Below, piece by piece: positions 1-5,391 of a stretch of 7,591 nucleotides of DNA. A program made the translations under genes and the position numbers. The notes under the pieces are model-generated. The model did not search any database and had not been told where the DNA came from. It was given only the letters and a program-made list of their open reading frames with translations. Position 1 is the stretch's first letter. Every line of letters starts with the position of its first letter. The stretch is from a bacterium (GTDB lineage: Bacteria; JAMCPX01): assembly GCA_027364825.1 (NCBI GenBank), contig DAHXOM010000345.1, positions 1-7,591 on the forward strand, written 5' to 3'.

Positions 1-329
1 ATGTTATAGAATTCGTAAAGCAGCTCATAGAAGGATACGACGATGTACCGGCGGTAACCTCCTTAACGTCATTGCTCACCATGCTGCAGTTGCTTTTGGA
101 GGTAATAATAAAAAGGATCATTGAGCCGTTGCGCATCGGCGAGATGCCCGCGGATGCCGGTGAAATAGTATATACGATAAACAGTATGGTAGATAAAGAG
201 CTGACAAAACTCGGGAAAGATGACCCGGCTGATCCAAGGCTGCAGATACTGTGGAGTATCAAAGAAATACTTGCGGGGAAGAAGAGGCAAAAGAAGGCCA
301 AAAAAGTGAAAAGAATTACTGTTGAATAG
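1..329 (+). CDS. 3' end of an unrecognised protein (5' partial)
   Basis: The reading frame beginning at position 3 has no stop before TAG at 327-329, so this is the C-terminal 108 residues of a gene that starts outside the window. A TTG at 72 and an ATG at 81 lie inside the frame, but the open frame upstream of them favours truncation by the window edge over a real start. The visible protein is mostly predicted helix. It has a leucine/isoleucine-rich stretch (around LLTMLQLLLEVIIKRI), a middle part resembling a helical domain, and a strongly basic tail (KKRQKKAKKVKR) that might bind nucleic acid or a membrane surface. I do not recognise the family and assign no function. It ends 30 bases before the next plus-strand gene and probably shares its transcript. 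Confidence 0.6.
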   Translation, partial: VIEFVKQLIEGYDDVPAVTSLTSLLTMLQLLLEVIIKRIIEPLRIGEMPADAGEIVYTINSMVDKELTKLGKDDPADPRLQILWSIKEILAGKKRQKKAKKVKRITVE

Positions 330-350
330 ATTTTATAACTGTGCTTAATT

Positions 351-355
351 AAGGA
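351..355 (+). promoter_or_regulatory. Ribosome-binding site of the PATAN/J-domain gene
   Basis: AAGGA lies 4 bases before the ATG at 360. The spacing is short but workable. It overlaps a 10-bp palindrome (CTTAATTAAG, 344-353), which may be chance. Confidence 0.5.
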
Positions 356-359
356 ACAG

Positions 360-1766
360 ATGCAGAATAAAGGTAGATTAAAAGATACTCCATTTTTAAA
401 ACTTCTGATGAGCTTCCATACAAGTAATGCTACAGGTATACTCAGGCTTACCAACGGCCCCGAGGTGAAGATCATATACCTGTCAAAGGGGAAACCCATC
501 TTCTCCGCATCCAACCTGCCTGCAGACAGGATGGGCGCAATGGTATTGAGGTTAAACATCGTAACAGAGGAACAGCTTGATGCAGCGCTTCAGGATGTCA
601 TGAAAACCGGCAACAGGCTCGGAACCGTCCTTGTCGACATGAATATCATCACTGCGGAACAGTTGTTCGATCTTGTTCTGAAACAGGTCTCCGAGATCAT
701 ATATTCGGTATTCGAACTTGACGATGCAGAGTATAACTTCATAGAAGATGTACATTTCAGCGACGAGATTATAACCCTTGATTTAAGCTTATGGGACTTG
801 ATGATTGAAGGTGTAAAAAGAAAATTCAGTCCCGACAAACTCAAAGAAATTATCGGACATTCCAATGCTATTGTGCAGAAAAATCCGGCACTTTCGGAAG
901 ATTTCAGTATTATAAAGGATAGTGTTGGAGAAAAGTTTTATAACCTTATCGACGGCAACAGAACGCTGGAGGATATTATCGTAGAAGCAGGTATGGGTGA
1001 ATTAAAAGCCATACAGATACTCGGTGTATTAACCCTCCTGGGGTTTATATATCCCGGCGATGAAAAGAAAGGAACAACTGCAACCTCATCCTTAAAATCA
1101 GAGATAGAGGCAAAGCTGGACAAATTCCAGACCATGAATCTTTTTGAGAAGCTCGGACTGGATATGAATGCCACAAAAGAACAGATTCTATCATCATTTA
1201 CCCTCTTATCAAAAAGCTATCATCCGGATAAATTTGTAGAGCCGCATTATAAAGATATAAAACCGATCGCCCTGCAGATGTACAATCAGATACTGGAAGC
1301 GTTTACCGTTCTTTACAAAGATACAACAAGGGAGAAGTACATAAAGGATATAAGCGAGCAGGATAAAAGCATGTTATTTACGGAGTCCGACCCTATGCTT
1401 GCACGGGAAAGTTTTGAAAAGGGAAGGGCTTATGTGAACGAGAAGAAGTATTCCGAAGCTTACAAAATGTTTACTACAGCCATCAGCAACGATTCAAACA
1501 TTTCAGAGTACTACACGGGTTTGGCCATTCTGGAAACCATGAATTTTAACAATCATCCGGTAAACATCGGAGCTGCGGAGCAGGCATTCTCAAGGGCTGT
1601 AGAACTGAATCCGGATGAACCGCGTAATTATTACTACCTCGGTGTCCTGTACAAGAACAAGCAGGACTATAAGACCGCAAGAGGATATTTCCTCAAGGCA
1701 CTGGTGCACAATCCCAATCACCGGGAGTCAAAGAAACAATTGGAACTGCTCGATAAGGTCGGATAA
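360..1766 (+). CDS. PATAN (DUF4388) / MshEN-like / J-domain / TPR protein
   Basis: This 468-residue protein looks like a modular scaffold with no catalytic domain. Residues 1-55 resemble the start of a PATAN/DUF4388 domain (GRLKDTPFLKLLMSFH, then TGILRLTNG and the LSKGKPIFSA strand pair). Residues about 58-110 contain two repeats of the type 'LG..L...NI(I/V)T.EQL', as in MshEN domains of type II secretion/pilus ATPases. Residues about 190-232 (FYNLIDGNRTLEDIIVEAG..., ending LGFI) look like the small winged-helix-like segment often seen in DUF4388 proteins. Residues about 258-330 form a J-domain with an intact HPD motif at 288-290 (SYHPDKF), so it should be able to stimulate a DnaK-type ATPase. 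Residues about 347-465 hold roughly three TPR motifs (e.g. AFSRAVELNP, YYYLGVLYKNKQDYKTARGYF). There is no signal peptide or membrane segment, so it is probably cytoplasmic. It sits in a likely operon with def, with which it overlaps by one base. Domain calls come from motif recognition; the cellular role is unknown. Confidence 0.85.
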   Translation: MQNKGRLKDTPFLKLLMSFHTSNATGILRLTNGPEVKIIYLSKGKPIFSASNLPADRMGAMVLRLNIVTEEQLDAALQDVMKTGNRLGTVLVDMNIITAEQLFDLVLKQVSEIIYSVFELDDAEYNFIEDVHFSDEIITLDLSLWDLMIEGVKRKFSPDKLKEIIGHSNAIVQKNPALSEDFSIIKDSVGEKFYNLIDGNRTLEDIIVEAGMGELKAIQILGVLTLLGFIYPGDEKKGTTATSSLKSEIEAKLDKFQTMNLFEKLGLDMNATKEQILSSFTLLSKSYHPDKFVEPHYKDIKPIALQMYNQILEAFTVLYKDTTREKYIKDISEQDKSMLFTESDPMLARESFEKGRAYVNEKKYSEAYKMFTTAISNDSNISEYYTGLAILETMNFNNHPVNIGAAEQAFSRAVELNPDEPRNYYYLGVLYKNKQDYKTARGYFLKALVHNPNHRESKKQLELLDKVG

Positions 1767-2278
1767 TGTCAATTTATAAGATATACACGTATCCGGAAAA
1801 GATACTCAGGCGTAAAGCGAAAGAAATTAAAAACATAGACGGAGAACTGCAGGCATTTATCGATAATATGTACGAGACAATGCATTTTGCTTCGGGCGTC
1901 GGCCTTGCAGCGACCCAGGTAGGAAAAGAGAATGCACTTTTTGTGGCTGATGTTCCGGCTGAAGATGATAAGAGGCAGATCCTTGCCGTTATAAACCCGG
2001 TTATCGTTGAATCAGAGGGAGAATCCGCCATTGAAGAAGGGTGTCTGAGCGTTCCCAATTTCCGTATCAACGTAAACAGAGCGGCAAGGATTGTAATCAA
2101 GGGCTACGACAGGAACGGGAAAGACCTTCTTCTGGAAGCTACCGGCCTGCTCGCAACGGTCATACAGCATGAGATGGATCATCTGAAAGGTATTACGCTC
2201 CTTGATCACGCATCCCTTTTAAAAAGAGGTGCGTATATAAAATCCCTTAAAAAAGAATCGAAACCAGACAAGGATTGA
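1766..2278 (+). CDS. def: Peptide deformylase
   Basis: This metalloenzyme removes the N-formyl group from the initiator methionine of nascent proteins at the ribosome. All three family motifs are intact in the 170-residue product: GVGLAATQ at 44-51, EGCLS at 91-95 and QHEMDH at 134-139. By family knowledge, C93, H135 and H139 bind the metal (usually Fe2+) and E136 is the catalytic base. The length is typical of bacterial deformylases. The ATG (1766-1768) shares its A with the TAA stop of the preceding gene (1764-1766), which points to translational coupling; AAGG at 1755-1758 can serve as a modest ribosome-binding site. The usual partner fmt is not adjacent in this window: the next gene, hemL, is convergent. 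The C-terminal tail is lysine-rich (KKESKPDKD), which is unremarkable. Confidence 0.97.
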   Translation: MSIYKIYTYPEKILRRKAKEIKNIDGELQAFIDNMYETMHFASGVGLAATQVGKENALFVADVPAEDDKRQILAVINPVIVESEGESAIEEGCLSVPNFRINVNRAARIVIKGYDRNGKDLLLEATGLLATVIQHEMDHLKGITLLDHASLLKRGAYIKSLKKESKPDKD

Positions 2279-2291
2279 TCCCGTTCTTAAC

Positions 2292-2336
2292 TATTTAAAC
2301 AGTTTAAACGGTTCAAACGGTTTAAGCCGCTCAAAG
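2292..2336. repeat. Five-copy degenerate 9-bp tandem repeat
   Basis: Between the convergent def and hemL genes the sequence falls into five consecutive 9-mers: tatttaaac, agtttaaac, ggttcaaac, ggtttaagc, cgctcaaag. A consensus is roughly GGTTYAAAC. Each unit is nearly self-complementary, so alternative weak stem-loops can form (e.g. TTAAAC pairing with GTTTAA). The last copy runs over the hemL stop codon at 2331-2333. It may act as a two-way transcription end between the converging genes, but there is no GC-rich stem with a T run, so that role is inference. Confidence 0.6.
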
Positions 2337-3617
2337 CTTCTTAAAAGCCTCGTATGCGTATTTTATCGTCCTGTCTATATCGTGGGGTGTGTGAGCCATT
2401 GAAACAAAATGGGCCTCGAACTGCGACGGCGGCAGATAAACACCTTTTTCAAACATACGATGAAAAAATTGAGCGTATTGCTTTGTATCGGATTTCATTG
2501 CCGAAGAAAGGTCCGTTACCGGCTTATCCGTAAAAAACGGCGTGAACAGGGACGCTGTTGAGTTTATGGTTATCTTCATTCCCGCAAGCCTTGCCGCATC
2601 CTTTAAGCCGTAAACAAGATGCTCTGTTTTTTTCTCCAGGTCCTTATAAAACAACGGCCTTGATTTTATCTCTTTGATGGTCGCTATGCCCGCAGCCATT
2701 GCAACCGGATTGCACGAGAGAGTTCCTGCCTGGTAGACCGGTCCTTCGGGCGAGATGAGCTGCATAATGTCTTTTCTTCCGCCGTATGCCCCTACCGGTA
2801 AACCGCCGCCGATGATCTTGCCGAGCGTAGTCATATCGGGTTTGATGTTCATGGCTCCCTGTGCCCCTGACAGGGAAATCCTGAATCCGGTTATCACCTC
2901 GTCGAATATAAGGACTATACCGTGCTTCAGGGTCAGCTCTCTCAGCATCTCAAGAAAACCTTTCTCCGGTACCACAACGCCGATATTTCCTGCTACCGGC
3001 TCAACGATGATCGCTGCGATCTCTTTATACTGCTCCGTGATGAGTTTCTGAGCGGCTTTAAAATCGTTGTAGGGAAGCGTTAATGTTGTAGCCGCAAATG
3101 CTTCCGGCACACCGGGGCTGGACGGTGTACCCAGTGTCGTTAAGCCGGAGCCCGCCTTAATGAGAAACTGGTCTGAATGACCGTGATACCCGCCTTCGAA
3201 CTTCACGATCTTGTCCTTTTTTGTATATGCCCTCGCAGCCCGTACGGCACTCATGGTTGCTTCGGTGCCTGAACTCACCATTCGAACAAGCTCTATGGAC
3301 GGGTATGCCTCTAAAATAAGTTCCGCGAGTCGTATCTCGTTTGGACACAGCGTGCCAAAGCTTGTGCCGCCCCGTATGGCCTTTCGGAGTGCGTTCAGCA
3401 CCTTTATATTGCCGTGTCCGAGGATCATGGGCCCCCATGACATGCAGTAGTCGATGTACCTGTTACCGTCCGCATCATACAGTCTGTCGCCTTTTGCACG
3501 CGTAACGACGATGGGATCGTCTCCGACAGCTTTAAAAGCCCTTACAGGGCTGTTGACCCCGCCGGGCATAAGTGCCTTCGCCTTTTGAAAGTAATTATGG
3601 GAATGTGGCCTTTCCAT
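2331..3617 (-). CDS. hemL: Glutamate-1-semialdehyde 2,1-aminomutase
   Basis: This PLP-dependent enzyme converts glutamate-1-semialdehyde to 5-aminolevulinate, the last step of the C5 route into heme, siroheme and cobalamin. The 428-residue product carries the family hallmarks: PGGVNSPVRAF at 18-28, SSGTEA at 115-120, EGGYHGH at 141-147, FDEVITGFR at 238-246, and the cofactor lysine K267 in TLGKIIGGGLPVGAYGG. Length and motif spacing match E. coli HemL (426 residues). An in-frame ATG at 3641 would add eight residues, but I prefer the ATG at 3617 for three reasons: AAAGGAG lies 6 bases before it, the family N-terminus aligns there, and the likely -10 element (3640-3645) overlaps the upstream ATG, placing it outside or at the very edge of the transcript. 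The gene is a single minus-strand unit between def and psd, transcribed divergently from psd. I see no oddities in the catalytic core. Confidence 0.97.
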   Translation of the reverse strand: MERPHSHNYFQKAKALMPGGVNSPVRAFKAVGDDPIVVTRAKGDRLYDADGNRYIDYCMSWGPMILGHGNIKVLNALRKAIRGGTSFGTLCPNEIRLAELILEAYPSIELVRMVSSGTEATMSAVRAARAYTKKDKIVKFEGGYHGHSDQFLIKAGSGLTTLGTPSSPGVPEAFAATTLTLPYNDFKAAQKLITEQYKEIAAIIVEPVAGNIGVVVPEKGFLEMLRELTLKHGIVLIFDEVITGFRISLSGAQGAMNIKPDMTTLGKIIGGGLPVGAYGGRKDIMQLISPEGPVYQAGTLSCNPVAMAAGIATIKEIKSRPLFYKDLEKKTEHLVYGLKDAARLAGMKITINSTASLFTPFFTDKPVTDLSSAMKSDTKQYAQFFHRMFEKGVYLPPSQFEAHFVSMAHTPHDIDRTIKYAYEAFKKL

Positions 3618-3623
3618 GCTCTG

Positions 3624-3630
3624 CTCCTTT
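3624..3630 (-). promoter_or_regulatory. hemL ribosome-binding site (decides the start)
   Basis: Read on the minus strand this is AAAGGAG, 6 bases before the ATG at 3617. The alternative ATG at 3641 has no purine-rich sequence before it. Confidence 0.8.
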
Positions 3631-3639
3631 GAGATAACC

Positions 3640-3667
3640 ATAACATTAAAATGAAAAGCATTGTCAA
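3640..3667 (-). promoter_or_regulatory. Likely sigma-70-type promoter of hemL
   Basis: On the minus strand a perfect -35 hexamer TTGACA (3662-3667) is followed after 16 bases by TGTTAT (3640-3645, four of six matches to TATAAT). The predicted transcript would begin near 3633, giving a leader of about 16 bases that contains the AAAGGAG site. The strong -35 and agreement with the start codon support it; the -10 is imperfect. Confidence 0.55.
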
Positions 3668-3717
3668 GAATGTTATATTCCGTAATGCGTTGTGCGGTGG
3701 AATTGTGCCTTTATCCT

Positions 3718-3747
3718 TTGCAATTTGGTCCGTATCGTGTATATATT
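3718..3747 (+). promoter_or_regulatory. Candidate promoter of psd, very close to the start codon
   Basis: TTGCAA (3718-3723) could be a -35. Either TATATA (3740-3745, spacer 16) or TATATT (3742-3747, spacer 18) could be the -10. Transcription would begin at about 3752-3754, directly before the psd ATG at 3755, giving a leaderless or nearly leaderless message. This agrees with the lack of a ribosome-binding site before that ATG. AT-rich hexamers arise easily by chance, so confidence is limited. Confidence 0.4.
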
Positions 3748-3754
3748 TTACCGC

Positions 3755-4390
3755 ATGGACGATAATTTTATTGTAAAAGATGGCTGGGTATACATAGGGT
3801 TTTTCCTGATACTCACGCTCATCGGGCTTTTGATAAGGCATGGATATTTTATATACCTGCCCGCAATAGCCCTGTTGCTGTTCGTGATGTGGTTTTTCAG
3901 AAATCCTGAGAGGAATACACCGGCAGCCGACTCTGTCATATCACCTGCTGACGGTACCGTTATTAAAATGGTAAAGAACAACAAGTATGAACAGTTTATG
4001 GGGAAAGACGCCGTGTGTGTCAGTATATTCATGTCCGTATTGAATGTGCATGTAAACCGGTTTCCGGTGAACGGCGTTGTCATCGACAAGCAGTACCACC
4101 CCGGTAAATTCCATGTTGCATACGTAGATAAGGCGTCGGAGTTTAACGAGCAGACGGCTTTGTTCATACAGGACGATAAGGGAAGGAAGCTTGTTGTTGT
4201 GCAGATTGCGGGCTCTGTTGCACGGCGGATAGTGTGCAAGGTGGATAAGGGTTCAAAGATGACAACCGGCAAAAGATATGGTATGATTAAATTAGGTTCA
4301 AGACTTGACGTTTATGTTGAACCTGATAGAGAAATCAAGGTAGGAATAGGTGATAAGGTAAAAGCAGGCGAAACAATAATAGCCGTGTGA
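3755..4390 (+). CDS. psd: Phosphatidylserine decarboxylase (short, PSD-A type)
   Basis: This pyruvoyl enzyme converts phosphatidylserine to phosphatidylethanolamine and CO2 at the inner membrane. The 211-residue product begins with the family-like segment IVKDGWVYIGFF, followed by two closely spaced hydrophobic segments (about 12-30 and 32-49). It then has WFFRNPER, SPADGTV, NVHVNRFPVNG, HPGKF and near the end MIKLGSRLDVYV. By family knowledge the proenzyme cleaves itself between G and S of LGS (S182 here), and the serine becomes the pyruvoyl group of the small C-terminal subunit of 30 residues. The GSR form instead of GST is usual for the short PSD-A subfamily. An upstream in-frame GTG at 3692 would add 21 residues, but neither start has a clear ribosome-binding site and the family N-terminus matches the ATG at 3755. 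The next gene, pssA, makes this enzyme's substrate. Confidence 0.93.
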   Translation: MDDNFIVKDGWVYIGFFLILTLIGLLIRHGYFIYLPAIALLLFVMWFFRNPERNTPAADSVISPADGTVIKMVKNNKYEQFMGKDAVCVSIFMSVLNVHVNRFPVNGVVIDKQYHPGKFHVAYVDKASEFNEQTALFIQDDKGRKLVVVQIAGSVARRIVCKVDKGSKMTTGKRYGMIKLGSRLDVYVEPDREIKVGIGDKVKAGETIIAV

Positions 4391-4393
4391 TGT

Positions 4394-5266
4394 ATGAATG
4401 AAAAAAATATTGTAGAAATCAATAAGACGCACGAAAGAGATGCCCGATCGGAAAGGAGGCAGGTACGGGGTGTGGGCAGGGGTATTTTTCTGCTTCCCAA
4501 CCTGTTTACCTCTGCGAGCTTGTTTTCCGGTTTCTATTCGATTATCGCGACATTCAACGGTAACTATTTTTACGGTGCGATAGCTATCATATTTTCCATC
4601 TTTTTTGACGGTATTGACGGGAAGGTGGCACGGCTCACGCATACCACAAGCGCCTTCGGCGTTGAGTATGATTCTCTCTCGGACCTGGTCGGGTTTGGCG
4701 TGGCTCCTGCATTTCTTGCGTATTCTATCGCACTGAGCTCTTTCGGAAGGGTTGGGTGGGTGATTGCCTTCATCTATGTGGCATGCGCTGCAATAAGGCT
4801 GGCGAGATTCAATACCCAGATAGATACCGTGGAGAAGAGTGTTTTTAACGGCCTGCCGTCTCCTGCTGCAGCAGGGCTGGTAACGACGACGATTTTACTC
4901 TATGTTACCCCGTCTTCAGGGCTCGACGAAGACAAGAAGGCATTGTTTTCTTCTATGATAAAACATCCTATTGATCTGATATTAAACAAACCGATCGATT
5001 TTATACTCTCGCAGCATTTTACCATACTGCTGCTGGTACTTATATCCGGATTGCTTATGATCAGCACGGTAAAATATAAGAGCTTTAAGAATGCGGACAT
5101 GATAAAAGAAAAACCCGTTTCATTTTTGCTGCTTGCAATAATAATGATGTCTTTGATCGTGCTTGAGCCGGTCAAGATGTTGTTTGCCATATTCATTATT
5201 TACACAATATCCGGTCTGGTCGCCCTCCTACTCCCCAAAAGGGGAGATAAAAAACTAACAATCTAA
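4394..5266 (+). CDS. pssA: CDP-diacylglycerol--serine O-phosphatidyltransferase
   Basis: This integral membrane enzyme transfers the phosphatidyl group from CDP-diacylglycerol to L-serine, giving phosphatidylserine and CMP. The CDP-alcohol phosphotransferase signature DGxxAR(x8)GxxxDxxxD is complete: D75, G76, A79, R80, G89, D93 and D97. Membrane segments are apparent around 32-52, 58-72, 100-136, 158-172, 208-226, 242-258 and 262-280. The N-terminal family motif GIFLLPNLFTSASLFSGFYSI begins at residue 30, so residues 1-29 are a charged extension. The ATG at 4394 lies 3 bases after the psd stop with no clear ribosome-binding site and probably depends on coupling. An in-frame GTG at 4472 preceded by AAAGGAGG would give a 264-residue protein and is a serious alternative start. 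Residues about 172-206 form a hydrophilic insert with a repeated element (HPIDLIL/KPIDFIL). The C-terminal STVKYKSFK motif is typical of the family. Confidence 0.94.
   Translation: MNEKNIVEINKTHERDARSERRQVRGVGRGIFLLPNLFTSASLFSGFYSIIATFNGNYFYGAIAIIFSIFFDGIDGKVARLTHTTSAFGVEYDSLSDLVGFGVAPAFLAYSIALSSFGRVGWVIAFIYVACAAIRLARFNTQIDTVEKSVFNGLPSPAAAGLVTTTILLYVTPSSGLDEDKKALFSSMIKHPIDLILNKPIDFILSQHFTILLLVLISGLLMISTVKYKSFKNADMIKEKPVSFLLLAIIMMSLIVLEPVKMLFAIFIIYTISGLVALLLPKRGDKKLTI
4452..4459 (+). promoter_or_regulatory. Strong Shine-Dalgarno sequence inside the 5' end of pssA
   Basis: AAAGGAGG is a near-perfect anti-16S match, 12 bases before the in-frame GTG at 4472. Starting there would give a protein beginning just before GRGIFLLPNLF, where many PssA proteins begin. 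The 12-base spacing is longer than ideal, and the sequence also encodes ordinary residues (ERRQ), so it may be fortuitous. Confidence 0.4.
5231..5246 (+). other. GC-rich hairpin at the end of pssA
   Basis: CTCCCC, a 4-base AAAA loop, then GGGGAG makes a perfect 6-bp stem inside the last codons of pssA. It is not followed by a T run on the plus strand, so it is not an intrinsic terminator alone. It lies about 20 bases before the AT-rich palindrome that is, and the two could work together in ending or stabilising the psd-pssA message. Confidence 0.5.
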
Positions 5267-5283
5267 AATAGTACTATTTTTTT
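5265..5283 (+). terminator. Possible weak intrinsic terminator after pssA
   Basis: A perfect 16-base palindrome AAAATAGTACTATTTT (5265-5280) overlaps the pssA stop codon and runs into a stretch of seven T residues (5277-5283). The stem is almost entirely A-T, so it should be weak, and read-through into leuA is plausible. Confidence 0.35.
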
Positions 5284-5387
5284 GAACGTTGTTTAAAAAT
5301 CGGATCTCCGTTTTACTCTGACATGTCAGCCCAACCGGTTGAACGGGATTCCGCAGGAGAGGACGAAATGATAAAAAGGAGAATACA
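5267..5387 (+). promoter_or_regulatory. Leader region of leuA with palindromes
   Basis: This 121-base gap between pssA and leuA contains perfect palindromes CTGACATGTCAG (5318-5329) and CAACCGGTTG (5332-5341), plus the short inverted repeat CGGATCTCCG (5301-5310) followed by TTTT. These could be operator half-sites or RNA hairpins controlling leuA. I see no convincing -35/-10 pair, no run of leucine codons and no T-box signature, so the control mechanism is not identifiable. A degenerate relative of the 9-bp repeat near hemL lies at 5281-5298. Confidence 0.4.
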
Positions 5388-5391
5388 ATGA
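5323..5391 (+). CDS. Possible 22-codon upstream ORF overlapping the leuA start
   Basis: The frame reads ATG at 5323 to TGA at 5389-5391 and gives 22 residues (MSAQPVERDSAGED, then EMIKRRIQ). Its stop overlaps the leuA ATG in an ATGA arrangement. The first ATG has no ribosome-binding site. An internal ATG at 5368 has AGGAG (5355-5359) 8 bases upstream and would encode only seven residues (MIKRRIQ). There are no leucine codons, so it is not a classic leucine attenuator peptide. It may be a translational coupling device or chance. Confidence 0.25.
   Translation: MSAQPVERDSAGEDEMIKRRIQ
5376..5381 (+). promoter_or_regulatory. leuA ribosome-binding site
   Basis: AAGGAG lies 6 bases before the ATG at 5388 and fixes that start. 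It lies within the short upstream ORF. Confidence 0.8.

Noticed and set aside
330..359. Promoter between the first partial gene and the PATAN-J gene
   Set aside because: TATAAC at 334-339 has no acceptable -35 at the right distance, and a 30-base gap favours a shared transcript.
1774..2100. A 108-codon minus-strand frame opposite def
   Set aside because: It is antisense to the def metal-binding motifs and has no independent support.
3692..3754. GTG start for a longer psd
   Set aside because: It has no ribosome-binding site, the extra 21 residues do not match the family N-terminus, and the region contains promoter-like elements.
3748..4272. A 174-codon minus-strand frame opposite psd
   Set aside because: It lies almost entirely opposite the psd catalytic motifs and its translation resembles no known protein.
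4862..4875. 14-bp palindrome CCTGCTGCAGCAGG in pssA
   Set aside because: It encodes an alanine run and is expected from repeated GCN codons.
5267..5387. Leucine attenuator peptide or T-box before leuA
   Set aside because: No leucine-codon run is present in any short ORF here, and 121 bases is too short for a complete T-box; I could not identify its conserved bulge sequence.
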